A stretch of 64,000 bases of DNA from Prado023 sp963798745 (GTDB lineage: Bacteria > Actinomycetota > Actinomycetes > S36-B12 > CAIYMF01), in NCBI GenBank assembly GCA_963798745.1, contig CAWCUF010000003.1, positions 372,001-436,000 of the forward strand, given 5' to 3'. A program made the translations under genes and the position numbers. Shown here in pieces: positions 7,830 to 16,695 of the stretch; the stretch's first letter is position 1, and every line of letters begins with the position of its first letter. The notes beneath the pieces are model-generated. The model saw only the letters and a list, made by a program, of their open reading frames with translations, was not told where the DNA came from and searched no databases.

Positions 7830-9356
7830 CTATCCGGGTACGTCCAGGCGCTCGAAGATCAGCTCTCGGACTCGGGCTGCGTCGGCCTGGCCGCGGGTGG
7901 CCTTCATGACCGCCCCCACGATCGCGCCGGCGGCGGCGAGCTTGCCGCTGCGGATCTTCGCCGCGACGTCGGGCTGGGCGGCCAGGGCCTCGTCGATCGC
8001 CACGAGCAGCGCAGCGTCGTCGGACACCACCGCCAGGCCCCGGGCCGCGACCACGTCGGCCGCTGACCCCTCGCCTGCCAGGATGCCCTCGAGCACCTGC
8101 CGCGCGAGCTTGTCGTTGACGGTGCCGGCCACCACCAGGGCCTCGACCTCGGCGACCGCAGCGGGGGTGATCGGCAGGTCCGCCAACTCGACGCCCTGCT
8201 CCTTGGCCAGCCGGGCCAGCTCACCGGTCCACCATTTGCGTGCCGCGGACTGGCCCGCCCCGGCCGCGATGGTGGCCTCGACCAGGTCCAGGGCACCGGC
8301 GTTGACCACGTTGGCCATGTCCACGTCGCTGATGCCCCACAGCTCGGCCAGCCGGGTGCGTCGCATCGCGGGGTTCTCCGGCAGCGTCGCGCGCAGGGCC
8401 TCGACCCACTCGCGGGACGGGGCGATCGGCACGAGGTCGGGCTCCGGGAAGTACCGGTAGTCCTCCGAGCCCTCCTTGACACGCCCCGAGGTGGTCAGGC
8501 CGGTGTCCTCGTGCCAATGCCGGGTCTCCTGCACGACCCGCCCGCCGGAGTCGAGAAGTGCGGCCTGCCGGCCGATCTCGTAGCGCACCGCCCGCTCGAC
8601 CGAGCGCAGCGAGTTGACGTTCTTGGTCTCCGAGCGGGTGCCCAGCGGGGCATCGGCAGAGGTGCGCAGCGACAGGTTGACGTCGCAGCGCAGCGAGCCC
8701 TGCTCCATCCGCACGTCGGAGACGCCCAGGGCGCGCAGCAGGTCGCGCAGCGCACCCACGTAGGCCTTGGCGACCTCGGGGGCGTACCGACCGGCGCCCT
8801 CCAGCGGCTTGGTCACGATCTCGATCAGCGGGATGCCGGCGCGGTTGTAGTCGACCAGCGAGTAGTCGGCCCCGTGGATGCGCCCGGTCGCGCCACCGAC
8901 GTGGCTGTTCTTGCCGGTGTCCTCCTCCATGTGCGCCCGCTCGATGCCCACGCGGTAGGTGCGCCGGCCCTCAGGAGTGTCGTAGTCCACGTCGAGGTAG
9001 CCCTCGAAGCAGATCGGCTCGTCGTACTGCGAGGTCTGGAAATTCTTGGGCATGTCGGGGTAGAAGTAGTTCTTGCGCGCGAACCGGCACCAGGTGGCCA
9101 CCTCGCAGTTCAGCGCCAGCCCGATCCGCATCGCCGACTCCACCCCGACCCGGTTCAGCGCGGGCAGCGCCCCCGGCAGGCCCAGGCACACCGGGCAGAC
9201 CTGGGTGTTCGGCTGCGCGCCGAACTCCGTGGAGCAGCCGCAGAACATCTTCGTCGCGGTGTTGAGTTCGACGTGCACCTCGAGGCCCAGGACCGGATCG
9301 AAGTGCGTCATCGCCGTGTCGAAGTCCATCACCGCGGGGAGCGTGTGCTGGCTCAT
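7830..9356 (-). CDS. gatB: Asp-tRNA(Asn)/Glu-tRNA(Gln) amidotransferase subunit B
   Basis: The 508-residue tRNA-binding and kinase subunit of GatCAB, which converts misacylated Glu-tRNA(Gln) and/or Asp-tRNA(Asn) into the cognate amides. Recognisable blocks: GLEVHVELNTATKMFCGC, the paired cysteines CPVCLGLPGALP (metal-binding), ARKNYFYPDMPKNFQ, SLVDYNRAGIPLIEIV, RCDVNLSLR, RSETKNVNSLRSVERA and EDYRYFPEPDL. The GatB/YqeY C-terminal helical domain covers roughly residues 350-508. The GTG/ATG region at 9356 overlaps the gatA stop (ATGA type), so gatC-gatA-gatB form one coupled operon. Confidence 0.97.
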   Translation of the reverse strand: MSQHTLPAVMDFDTAMTHFDPVLGLEVHVELNTATKMFCGCSTEFGAQPNTQVCPVCLGLPGALPALNRVGVESAMRIGLALNCEVATWCRFARKNYFYPDMPKNFQTSQYDEPICFEGYLDVDYDTPEGRRTYRVGIERAHMEEDTGKNSHVGGATGRIHGADYSLVDYNRAGIPLIEIVTKPLEGAGRYAPEVAKAYVGALRDLLRALGVSDVRMEQGSLRCDVNLSLRTSADAPLGTRSETKNVNSLRSVERAVRYEIGRQAALLDSGGRVVQETRHWHEDTGLTTSGRVKEGSEDYRYFPEPDLVPIAPSREWVEALRATLPENPAMRRTRLAELWGISDVDMANVVNAGALDLVEATIAAGAGQSAARKWWTGELARLAKEQGVELADLPITPAAVAEVEALVVAGTVNDKLARQVLEGILAGEGSAADVVAARGLAVVSDDAALLVAIDEALAAQPDVAAKIRSGKLAAAGAIVGAVMKATRGQADAARVRELIFERLDVPG

Positions 9357-10936
9357 CGCGCCGCCCCTTCCGTTGCGCCGGAACGGTGCGCGGCTCGGTC
9401 GACTCCGGGTCGGTCCGGCACCTGGTCGATCAACAGCCCGCCCCAGCGATCGAACAACGCCTGCTCCAGGGCCGCACCCACCCGGTACAGCCGGTCGTCG
9501 GCCATCGCCGGGGCGATGATCTGCAGACCCACGGGCAGGCCGTCCTCGGGCGCAAGGCCCACCGGCAGGCTCATCGCGGCGTTGCCGGCGAGGTTCACCG
9601 GGATGGTGGCCACGTCGTTGAGGTACATCGCCAGCGGGTCGTCGAGCTTCTCGCCGAGCCGGAACGCCGTGGTGGGCGCGGTCGGCGAGATCAGCACGTC
9701 GACCTGCTCGAACGCCGCGGTGAAGTCACGCTGGATCAGCGTGCGGACCTTCTGCGCCGAGCCGTAGTAGGCGTCGTAGTAGCCGCTGGACAGGGCGTAG
9801 GTGCCCAGCATGATCCGGCGCTTGACCTCGGCGCCGAAGCCGGCCTCGCGGGTCAGGCTCATGACCTCCTCGACCGAGCGGGTGCCGTCATCGCCGACCC
9901 GGGCCCCGTAGCGGATGCCGTCGAACTTGGCCAGGTTGCTCGAGGCCTCGCTCGGCAGGATCAGGTAGTAGGCAGCAAGCGCGTAGTCGAAGCTCGGACA
10001 GGAGACCTCGACGACCTCGGCACCGAGGCCCTCGAGGATCGCCACCGCCTCGCTGAACCGCTGGCGCACACCCGCCTGGTAGCCCTCGCCACCGAGCTCG
10101 GTGACCAGGCCGATCCGCATGCCGCGGACCTCGGCACGGGTCGCGGCCGCGACCACGTCGGGAACGGGCTGCTGCAGCGAGGTGGAGTCCCGCGGGTCGT
10201 AGCCGGCGATCACCGAGTGCAGCAGCGCCGCGTCGAGCACGGTGCGCGCGCAGGGGCCGGCCTGGTCCAGCGAGGAGGCCAGCGCCACCAGGCCGTAGCG
10301 GGAGACCGCGCCGTACGTGGGCTTGACGCCGACCGTGCCGGTGACGGCCGCGGGCTGTCGGATCGAGCCGCCGGTGTCGGTCCCGATCGCCAGCGGCGCC
10401 TCGAACGCGGCCACCGCCGCCGCACTGCCGCCGCCCGAGCCGCCGGGGATCCGGTCGAGGTCCCACGGATTGTGGGTCGCGCCGTAGGCGGAGTGCTCGG
10501 TGGAGGAGCCCATCGCGAACTCGTCCATGTTGGTCTTGCCCAGGATCACGATGCCCGCCGAGCGCAGCCGGGCGGTGACGGTGGCGTCGTACGGGGGGCG
10601 CCACCCCTCGAGGATCCGCGACCCACAGGTGGTTGGGATGTCCTTCATGGTCAGGACGTCCTTGAGGGCCAGCGGAACGCCGGCCAGCGGCCCGAGTGGC
10701 TCCCCCGCGGCGCGGGCGGAGTCGATCGCATCAGCCGCGGCCAGCGCGCCGTCGGTGTCGAGGTGCAGGAAGGCGTGGATCTCGCCGTCCACAGCGCCGA
10801 TCCGGTCCAGGTGCGCCCTGGTCACCTCGCGGGCGGACACGAGGCTGCTGCCCAGAACGTCGGAGAGCTGGGCGGCGGTGAACCGCGTGAGGTCCCTGGC
10901 CTGCGGGGCGCCCGGCGCGGTGGTGTCGGTGGACAT
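9353..10936 (-). CDS. gatA: Asp-tRNA(Asn)/Glu-tRNA(Gln) amidotransferase subunit A
   Basis: The glutaminase/amidase subunit of GatCAB. The amidase-signature catalytic elements are present: Lys in LALKDVLTMKD, the cis-Ser region PGGSGGGSAAAVAA and the nucleophile Ser in GTDTGGSIRQPAA, followed by VGVKPTYGAVSRYG. About 527 residues from the ATG at 10936 (MSTDTTAPG), which has GAGG 6-7 nt upstream. A GTG at 10948 overlapping the gatC stop is an alternative start adding four residues. Length and motifs are normal for the family. Confidence 0.96.
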   Translation of the reverse strand: MSTDTTAPGAPQARDLTRFTAAQLSDVLGSSLVSAREVTRAHLDRIGAVDGEIHAFLHLDTDGALAAADAIDSARAAGEPLGPLAGVPLALKDVLTMKDIPTTCGSRILEGWRPPYDATVTARLRSAGIVILGKTNMDEFAMGSSTEHSAYGATHNPWDLDRIPGGSGGGSAAAVAAFEAPLAIGTDTGGSIRQPAAVTGTVGVKPTYGAVSRYGLVALASSLDQAGPCARTVLDAALLHSVIAGYDPRDSTSLQQPVPDVVAAATRAEVRGMRIGLVTELGGEGYQAGVRQRFSEAVAILEGLGAEVVEVSCPSFDYALAAYYLILPSEASSNLAKFDGIRYGARVGDDGTRSVEEVMSLTREAGFGAEVKRRIMLGTYALSSGYYDAYYGSAQKVRTLIQRDFTAAFEQVDVLISPTAPTTAFRLGEKLDDPLAMYLNDVATIPVNLAGNAAMSLPVGLAPEDGLPVGLQIIAPAMADDRLYRVGAALEQALFDRWGGLLIDQVPDRPGVDRAAHRSGATEGAAR

Positions 10937-10944
10937 CGGCGGCC

Positions 10945-11253
10945 TCACTCCTCGTCCAGGATCCGGGGCACCCGGAACCGCTCGTCCTCGGCAGCCGGCG
11001 CCCCCGAGAGGGCCTGCGCCTGGGTCAGGCTGGGCACCGGGATGTCCTCGCGGAACACGTTCTCCAGCGGCATCGGGTGCGAGGTGGCTGGCACCTCAGG
11101 GGTGGCGACCTCGGTGACGCGGGCGACTGCACCGAGGATGTCGGCCAGTTGTGCGCTGTAGTGATCCAGTTCGTCCTCGGTGAGCGACAGCCGGGCCAGG
11201 CGGCCGAGGTGGGCCACCTGCTCGCGCGTGATCGCTGCTGGGGTGTCAGGCAT
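10945..11253 (-). CDS. gatC: Asp-tRNA(Asn)/Glu-tRNA(Gln) amidotransferase subunit C
   Basis: A small subunit of about 102 residues that clamps GatA to GatB. ITREQVAHLGRLARLSLTED is the typical GatC N-terminus, and the C-terminal half ends FRVPRILDEE as in most GatCs. The ATG at 11253 has AGGA 8 nt upstream; an in-frame ATG three codons earlier (MWP) is less well placed. First gene of the gatC-gatA-gatB operon. Confidence 0.95.
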   Translation of the reverse strand: MPDTPAAITREQVAHLGRLARLSLTEDELDHYSAQLADILGAVARVTEVATPEVPATSHPMPLENVFREDIPVPSLTQAQALSGAPAAEDERFRVPRILDEE

Positions 11254-11637
11254 GGGCCACATCCTAAGCGGGCGACTGCTGCCCACCCGCCGGCGCAAGC
11301 GCCCCACGCGCACGCGCAGGCGGGCCGGCACTGGACCCTCCGCCAGTGCCGACCCGCCTCCCGCGCTCCCCCGATGCGCGTTGCGCGTCCCCCGATCGCA
11401 CAGGTCAGAACCTCCCACGGGATCGGCGATCTGGCAACGAGTTGTCCACAGCCCTGGCCCGATGGGCCTGCACCCGACGTGCTGCGCAGCCATGACGGCT
11501 CCTGGCGCTACCCGCCCAGCCCCCACGGGATGCCCAGCAGTTACCACGCGGCGAAGAACGCCGCCCAGACGACGGCCGTGCGGGAGGCTTGAAAGCGGCT
11601 CCACGGCACCAAACCGCCGGGCACCGGCAGCCGCTGC
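11254..11637. other. Intergenic region between ligA and gatC, with hairpin
   Basis: About 385 bp without a gene I can support. On the minus strand, downstream of the ligA stop, an inverted repeat pairs 11319-11334 with 11343-11358 (CGGCACTGG/CCAGTGCCG core extended by GGCGGG/CCCGCC, one mismatch, 8-nt loop); it could terminate ligA transcription. A short open stretch on the plus strand ending in TGA at about 11592 (SHDGSWRYPPSPHG, AAKNAAQTTAVREA) looks protein-like but has no start, ribosome-binding site or family match. Confidence 0.5.
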
Positions 11638-13896
11638 CTACTCGCCCACTCGCGCTACCGCTTCAGCCGCCTCCGGACCGTCGTCGAGCAGCACCTCGAA
11701 GCCGCCTGCGTCCAGGAGGGGGCGGGCCAGGGCCATCGCCTTGTCGGCCTTGGAGCCGGCGTTCTCGCCGACCACCACGAAGTCGGTCTTCTTGGACACT
11801 GAGGAGGCCACCTTGCCACCGCGCGAGGTGACCGCCTCCGCTGCACTGTCGCGGGTGAACCCGGGCAGCGAGCCGGTGATCACCACGGTCAACCCGGCCA
11901 AGGTCCGCGGACCGGACTCGATCACCTCGTCGGCCATCCGCACCCCGGCCGCGGCCCACTTGGCCACCACGTCACGGTGCCAGTCCACGGCGAACCACTC
12001 CACGACGGCCTCGGCGATGATCGGACCGACTCCCTCGGTGGCTGCGAGTTCCTCGACCGAGGCTCGGTCGATGGGTGGGCGTGCCTCGGGATGCGCGGGG
12101 TCAGGCGCCCACCGCGCATCGGTGAGCACCGGGAACTCGCGGGCCAACGCCTGCGCCGCGGTGGGCCCGACGTGCCGGATCGACAGCGCCACCAGCACCC
12201 GCCAGAGCGGTTGGGACTTCGCCTTCTCCAGCTGCGCGAGCAGTAGCTCGGCATTGGCGGTCAGTTGCGGCCCGGCCTCGCCGGACTTGGCCGCCCGGGT
12301 GAAGAACGGCACCGTGCGCAGGATGTCGCCGTTCAGGTCGAACAGGTCGCCCTCGTCGGTCACGACCCCCGCGTCGAGCAGCGCCACCCCGGCCTTCCAG
12401 CCCAAACCCTCGATGTCGAACCCGCCCCGGCCGGACACGTGGAAGATCCGCTCGCGCAACTGCGCCGGGCAGGAGCGGGTGTTGGGGCAGCGGATGTCGA
12501 CATCGGTCTCCCTGGCCGGGGCCAGGGGTGTGCCGCACTCCGGGCAGTGCGTCGGCATCTCGAACGCCCGCTCGGCGCCGGTGCGCTCCTCGACGACCGG
12601 GCCGATCACCTCCGGGATCACGTCGCCGGCCTTGCGCAGGAACACGAGGTCCCCGATCAGCACCCCCTTGCGCTCCACCTCAGAGGCGTTGTGCAGCGTG
12701 GCCATCTCCACCGTTGACCCCGCCACCTTCGCCGGTTCCATCACCGCGTAGGGGGTGACCCGGCCGGTACGACCCACGTTGACCCGGATGTCGAGCAACC
12801 GGGTGCGCACCACCTCCGGCGGGTACTTGAACGCGATCGCCCACCGCGGCGCACGTGAGGTGGCCCCCAACTGGGCCTGCAGGCCCAGGTCGTCGACCTT
12901 GACCACCACACCGTCGATCTCGTGAGCCACATCATGGCGGTGCTCGGCATAGTGCTCGACGAACTCCCGGACGCCGTCCAGATCAGCGACCACCTTCGAC
13001 CGCTCCGAGGTCGGCAGGCCCAAGCCCGCCAGCACCTCGTACCCATGCGACTGCGTCTCGATCGCCAACCCCGCGCGGGCACCCACCCCGTGCACGGTCA
13101 GTCGCAGGCGACCCATGTTGGCCCGGACCCGGGCCACCTCGGCCGACTCTCGCTCGACCCGGGCCTGTGCGCGGGCGAGGACGCCCTCGCCTGCACCCCG
13201 CGCCTGGGCGGCGGCCAGTGCGCTTCGCGCGACCGCCAGCTCCTCCTCGCGGCGATCCACCCGCTGGCGCAACGTGCCCGCCGCGGTGTTGCGCGGGTTG
13301 GCGAACGGGGAGCGGCCCAGCGCCAACTGCTCGTCATTGATCCGCTCGAAGTCAGCCACCGGGAAGAACACCTCCCCGCGGACCTCCACCAACTCCGGCA
13401 CCGGCAGGTCGCCGGCCGGCGACAGGCGCGCCGGGATCGACGCAATGTGCTGGGCGTTGTAGGTGACGTCCTCGCCGACCCAGCCATCACCGCGGGTGGC
13501 CACCGACACCAGCCGACCCGCCCGGTACACCAGGTCCACCGCCAGACCGTCGATCTTCAACTCGCACAGCACAGGCGGGAAGTGGCCCACCCCACGCTCC
13601 ACCCGCAGCGCCCAGGCCACCAGCTCGTCATCGGTGAACGCGTTGTCCAAGGAGTACATCCGCTCCAGATGGGTCACCGGATCGAACATCTCGGCCACCG
13701 CGCCACCCACCGACGCCGTCGGGGACTGCGGACCGGCCAGCTCGGGATGGGCGGACTCCAGCGCCACCAGCTCCGCGAACAGCACGTCGTAGTCGGCATC
13801 CGAGAGCGTCGGGGCATCGCGCTGGTAGTAGGCCTCGCGGGCGGCCTGGACCTGGGCCGCCAGCTGCGCCCACTGGGCCCGGGGATCGCTGTTCAC
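11638..13896 (-). CDS. ligA: NAD-dependent DNA ligase LigA
   Basis: Seals nicks at Okazaki fragments and repair sites using NAD+. About 752 residues from GTG at 13896. Ia domain (YYQRDAPTLSDADYD), adenylated Lys in CELKIDG (about 114), nucleotidyltransferase motifs (SVATRGDGWVGEDVT, VRGEVFFPV), OB fold (VGRTGRVTPYAVMEP), Cys4 zinc finger (CPECGTPL, CPNTRSCPAQ), helix-hairpin-helix region and a C-terminal BRCT domain (TVVITGSLPGFTRD). Odd feature: residues about 212-262, rich in Arg/Glu/Ala and probably coiled-coil, are inserted between RNTAAGTLRQ and RLTVHGVG, where most LigAs have only a few residues. TACATT lies 7 nt before the GTG (leaderless). The position between a MetE-like gene and gatC matches mycobacterial gene order. 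Confidence 0.96.
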   Translation of the reverse strand: MNSDPRAQWAQLAAQVQAAREAYYQRDAPTLSDADYDVLFAELVALESAHPELAGPQSPTASVGGAVAEMFDPVTHLERMYSLDNAFTDDELVAWALRVERGVGHFPPVLCELKIDGLAVDLVYRAGRLVSVATRGDGWVGEDVTYNAQHIASIPARLSPAGDLPVPELVEVRGEVFFPVADFERINDEQLALGRSPFANPRNTAAGTLRQRVDRREEELAVARSALAAAQARGAGEGVLARAQARVERESAEVARVRANMGRLRLTVHGVGARAGLAIETQSHGYEVLAGLGLPTSERSKVVADLDGVREFVEHYAEHRHDVAHEIDGVVVKVDDLGLQAQLGATSRAPRWAIAFKYPPEVVRTRLLDIRVNVGRTGRVTPYAVMEPAKVAGSTVEMATLHNASEVERKGVLIGDLVFLRKAGDVIPEVIGPVVEERTGAERAFEMPTHCPECGTPLAPARETDVDIRCPNTRSCPAQLRERIFHVSGRGGFDIEGLGWKAGVALLDAGVVTDEGDLFDLNGDILRTVPFFTRAAKSGEAGPQLTANAELLLAQLEKAKSQPLWRVLVALSIRHVGPTAAQALAREFPVLTDARWAPDPAHPEARPPIDRASVEELAATEGVGPIIAEAVVEWFAVDWHRDVVAKWAAAGVRMADEVIESGPRTLAGLTVVITGSLPGFTRDSAAEAVTSRGGKVASSVSKKTDFVVVGENAGSKADKAMALARPLLDAGGFEVLLDDGPEAAEAVARVGE

Positions 13897-13903
13897 GAAT
13901 CGC

Positions 13904-13909
13904 AATGTA
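13904..13909 (-). promoter_or_regulatory. -10 hexamer TACATT, leaderless ligA start
   Basis: TACATT on the minus strand ends 7 nt before the ligA GTG. No ribosome-binding site is visible. Confidence 0.5.
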
Positions 13910-14022
13910 CCGGCGCACCCCGACATCGGCCGCTGTCGTGCGCACCGCCGGCCGACCGTGACGCCCGGGCCGGCCGACGACCGGGCCCGCATCGGGCGCG
14001 CAGACCCTCCGCGCTCGCCAAC

Positions 14023-14062
14023 CTGGAGCCCTGTTGCCCCACATGAAGCATCTGGGCTCCAG
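14023..14062. repeat. Inverted repeat CTGGAGCCC...GGGCTCCAG
   Basis: CTGGAGCCC (14023-14031) pairs with GGGCTCCAG (14054-14062) around a 22-nt loop; flanking AA/TT pairs extend the stem after one mismatch. It lies between the MetE-like gene stop and the ligA promoter on the minus strand, so it could be the terminator of the MetE-like gene. Confidence 0.6.
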
Positions 14063-14157
14063 ATTGATCAGACGCGGCGGATCGGGCACCGCCGCCTGGC
14101 GCGCGGCATGGTCGGCCACGTGCCGACCTGGCCGTCCGGTCCTCCTCGCGGGACGGG

Positions 14158-15204
14158 TCAGTCGCTGGACTCGAGCATCCGGGCCGCCCCACGCAGCAGG
14201 CCACCGACCTCGACCGACCAGTCCGGCGATGCCCCGGCCAGGCCGCACGCCGGGCTCAACCAGGTCTGCGCCCCCACGTCGGCCACGCCGAACCCGATCC
14301 GGCTCCACAGCTCGGCCACCGTCCGGGCAAGAGACTCGGGCATCGCGCGCACCTCGCCCGGTTCGGGGTCCACCGAGGGCGCGACGCCCAGCACGACTGA
14401 GCCGCCGCGGTCCCACCACTGCCCCAACGCCTCGTCGGCATCAGAACCCAGCGCGGCGAGGTCGACCGACACGCCGGTGAACCCAGACCCGCCCAGCAGG
14501 TCGAAGGGCACCCGGCGCGCGCAGCAGTGTCCGAGCACCTGTACCGCTCCAGCCGCCGTCGCCGCGGCGGTCACCGCACTCAGGCCTGCGGCGAGCTCCG
14601 GATTCCCCGGGATGCGCAACGCCCCCCGCCCGCTGGGCGTGCGCAGCCGCCCGGCCAGCACCGTCGGCAAGGATGGCTCGTCCACCTGGACCACGACCTG
14701 CGCGCCGGGCACCCTGCGCCGCACCGAAGCAACGTGTTCAGCCACCGACTCGGCCAACGCGGTGGCCAGGTCAGCGCAGGCACCGGCGTCAGCCAGCACC
14801 CGCGTACCGCGCACCCCCTCGAGCCCTGCGGCCAGCGTCCACGGACCGGCGACCTGCACCTTCACCGTCCCGGTGAATCCACGCAGTTGCTCCTCGAGGC
14901 GATCGGCATCCTCGGCCAGCCAGCCCCCGGCGCGACGCATGGCGCGGCCCGGCTCACCCCCGGTCCGCCCACCCACCAGGCGCCAGCCCGAAGGGGTCGT
15001 CTCGGCGGCGAACTCCCCCGTCACCGCGGCGACCAGGCCCAGCGTGCGGCCCAGCAGGTCCGCGCCGGGACCCCGGGCGGGCAGTTCGGCCAGGTGCGGG
15101 ACGTCGAACTCACCGACCACGATCCGCGCGGCCTCGGCGGAGTCGGTGCCCGGCATCGAGCCCACCCCGGTCGTCTGGATGGTGGGCGGCTCGGAGGTCT
15201 GCAT
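14158..15204 (-). CDS. MetE-like (cobalamin-independent methionine synthase C-terminal domain) protein
   Basis: A 348-residue single-domain relative of the MetE catalytic barrel. TTGVGSMPG near the start, VQVAGPWTLAAGLEG, VVQVDEPSLP, VLGHCCARRVPF and WLSPACGLAG cover the substrate-binding and zinc-ligand positions (His-Cys and a late Cys) of the UROD/MetE-like superfamily. Such short proteins sit next to ligA in many actinobacteria (Rv3015c in M. tuberculosis); their substrate is not established. The ATG is 6 nt after CACAAT (15216-15211), so it is probably leaderless. Confidence 0.82.
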   Translation of the reverse strand: MQTSEPPTIQTTGVGSMPGTDSAEAARIVVGEFDVPHLAELPARGPGADLLGRTLGLVAAVTGEFAAETTPSGWRLVGGRTGGEPGRAMRRAGGWLAEDADRLEEQLRGFTGTVKVQVAGPWTLAAGLEGVRGTRVLADAGACADLATALAESVAEHVASVRRRVPGAQVVVQVDEPSLPTVLAGRLRTPSGRGALRIPGNPELAAGLSAVTAAATAAGAVQVLGHCCARRVPFDLLGGSGFTGVSVDLAALGSDADEALGQWWDRGGSVVLGVAPSVDPEPGEVRAMPESLARTVAELWSRIGFGVADVGAQTWLSPACGLAGASPDWSVEVGGLLRGAARMLESSD

Positions 15205-15210
15205 GGGCCC

Positions 15211-15216
15211 ATTGTG
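15211..15216 (-). promoter_or_regulatory. -10 hexamer CACAAT, leaderless start of MetE-like gene
   Basis: CACAAT is separated from the ATG at 15204 by GGGCCC (6 nt), with no ribosome-binding site. Confidence 0.45.
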
Positions 15217-15377
15217 GTGGGCCGGACGACGGCTCGGACCACCGCGCGGTACCGGGGCTCCGCCAGGGGGATCCGGGCCGGCCGGATGCGGCCGATGCAC
15301 GCCTGGATCCGGCCATCTCTGACCGGATCGGGCCCAAGATCAGGACGGACTCATGCTGCGCCTGTGAGGATGGCCCC

Positions 15378-16364
15378 ATGGACACCGTGCGCATGGCCGT
15401 CGTCGGCACCAACTGGATCACTGGCGCCCTGATCGACGCCGGGCGCACCGTCGAGGGCTTCGAGGTGGTGGCGGTCTGCTCGCGCTCGGCGCAGTCCGGG
15501 CAGGCTTTCGCCGACGAGTACGGGATCGGGCGTGCACACACCTCGATCGAGGCACTGGCCGCCGATCCCGAGGTCGATGCGGTGTACCTGGGCAGCCCCA
15601 ACTCGCTGCACGCACCACAGGCCATCGCCCTGCTCGAAGCCGGCAAGCACGTGCTGGCCGAGAAGCCGCTGGCGGCCGGCGCCGCCCAGGTCGAGGCAAT
15701 GATCTCCGCGGCACACGCAGCCGATCGAGTCCTGCTGGAGGCCTATACCTCGCCGTGGACGCCCAACATCGAGGCGATCAGCGACGCCGTGCCCCGAGTC
15801 GGCACGCTGCGCCGGATAGTGCTGACCAAGGACCAGTACTCCTCGCGCTACGACCGCCTCAAGGACGGCGAACTGCCCAATGCGTTCAACCCCGAGTTCG
15901 CGGCCGGGTCGCTGATGGACCTCGGCTTCTACGAGCTCGCCCTGGCCCTGCACCTGTTCGGCGCTCCAGCGGCCCTGGCCGCCACCGGCACGCTGCTGCC
16001 CAGCGGGGTCGACGGGCAGGGCACGATCGTGCTGAGCTACGAGGGGTTCGAGGTCCTCTGCCTGCATTCCAAGATCGCCCCGGGTGGGGTCGGCTCGCAG
16101 ATCGCCGGTGAGGAGGGGGTGCTGCTGTTCGACGACTGCAGCGTCCCCACGCAGGTGACGTCCACCCGGCGGGGCGGCCCAGTGGAGGACCTCAGCCGTG
16201 AGCAGTCGGTGCACCACATGCGCTACGAGGTGGCCGAGTTCCTCGACTGCGTGCGCGCCAACCGACCCTCGACGCTCTGGCCTGTGGAACGGTCGCTGGC
16301 GGTGGCTCGTCTGCTCGACGAGGCTCGTCGCCAGGTCGGGGTGCGGTTCCCCTCGGACGGCTGA
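15378..16364 (+). CDS. Gfo/Idh/MocA-family NAD(P)-dependent oxidoreductase
   Basis: A 328-residue dehydrogenase. The Rossmann start is MAVVGTNWITGALI (residues about 6-19; the glycine-rich loop is atypical), followed by VYLGSPNSLHAPQAIALLEAGKHVLAEKPLA, with the EKP lysine at about residue 97. The C-terminal substrate domain has AAGSLMDLGFYELALALHLFG and ends in VERSLAVARLLDEARRQVG. Resembles trans-dihydrodiol dehydrogenase and sugar oxidoreductases; the substrate is unknown. The ATG at 15378 has GAGG about 9 nt upstream. It is divergent from the MetE-like gene and convergent with azlD. Confidence 0.88.
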   Translation: MDTVRMAVVGTNWITGALIDAGRTVEGFEVVAVCSRSAQSGQAFADEYGIGRAHTSIEALAADPEVDAVYLGSPNSLHAPQAIALLEAGKHVLAEKPLAAGAAQVEAMISAAHAADRVLLEAYTSPWTPNIEAISDAVPRVGTLRRIVLTKDQYSSRYDRLKDGELPNAFNPEFAAGSLMDLGFYELALALHLFGAPAALAATGTLLPSGVDGQGTIVLSYEGFEVLCLHSKIAPGGVGSQIAGEEGVLLFDDCSVPTQVTSTRRGGPVEDLSREQSVHHMRYEVAEFLDCVRANRPSTLWPVERSLAVARLLDEARRQVGVRFPSDG

Positions 16365-16389
16365 CCCGCGACGGACGGCAGTGCGCGGC

Positions 16390-16695
16390 TCATCCCCCGC
16401 CGAGCGCCCGGAGCAGTGCGGCGGTGGCGGCGGCGGACAGCACGACCACCAGGAACGGGGCACGCAGCACCAGCGCGATGACCGCCACCGCCACCCCCGC
16501 GACCCGCGCATCGATCGTGAACCCGCCGACCCCCCAGAACGTCTGGATGGACATGAGCGCTGCGAGCAGCGCGATCGGCAGCATCGCGGCAGCTCGCCGG
16601 ACCAGGGCGCGCTCCAGCAGGGCCTCGGGCAGCAGGTGCCCAGCCCACTTGGTCAGGAGGGCCGCGAGGGAGGCGATCAGGACGCCGGGCCACAT
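16390..16695 (-). CDS. azlD: AzlD-family branched-chain amino acid transporter small subunit
   Basis: A 101-residue membrane protein with three to four hydrophobic segments (PGVLIASLAALLTKWAG, AMLPIALLAALMS, GVAVAVIALVLRAPFLVVVL). It partners with AzlC in LIV-E-type exporters of branched-chain amino acids. Its ATG overlaps the azlC stop by one base (TGATG). It is the last gene of a coupled string from the cysteine desulfurase through mnmA and azlC. Confidence 0.85.
   Translation of the reverse strand: MWPGVLIASLAALLTKWAGHLLPEALLERALVRRAAAMLPIALLAALMSIQTFWGVGGFTIDARVAGVAVAVIALVLRAPFLVVVLSAAATAALLRALGGG

Noticed and set aside
11478..11592. Possible small plus-strand peptide ending SYHAAKNAAQTTAVREA
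   Set aside because: No start, ribosome-binding site or family match; kept only as a note in the intergenic entry.
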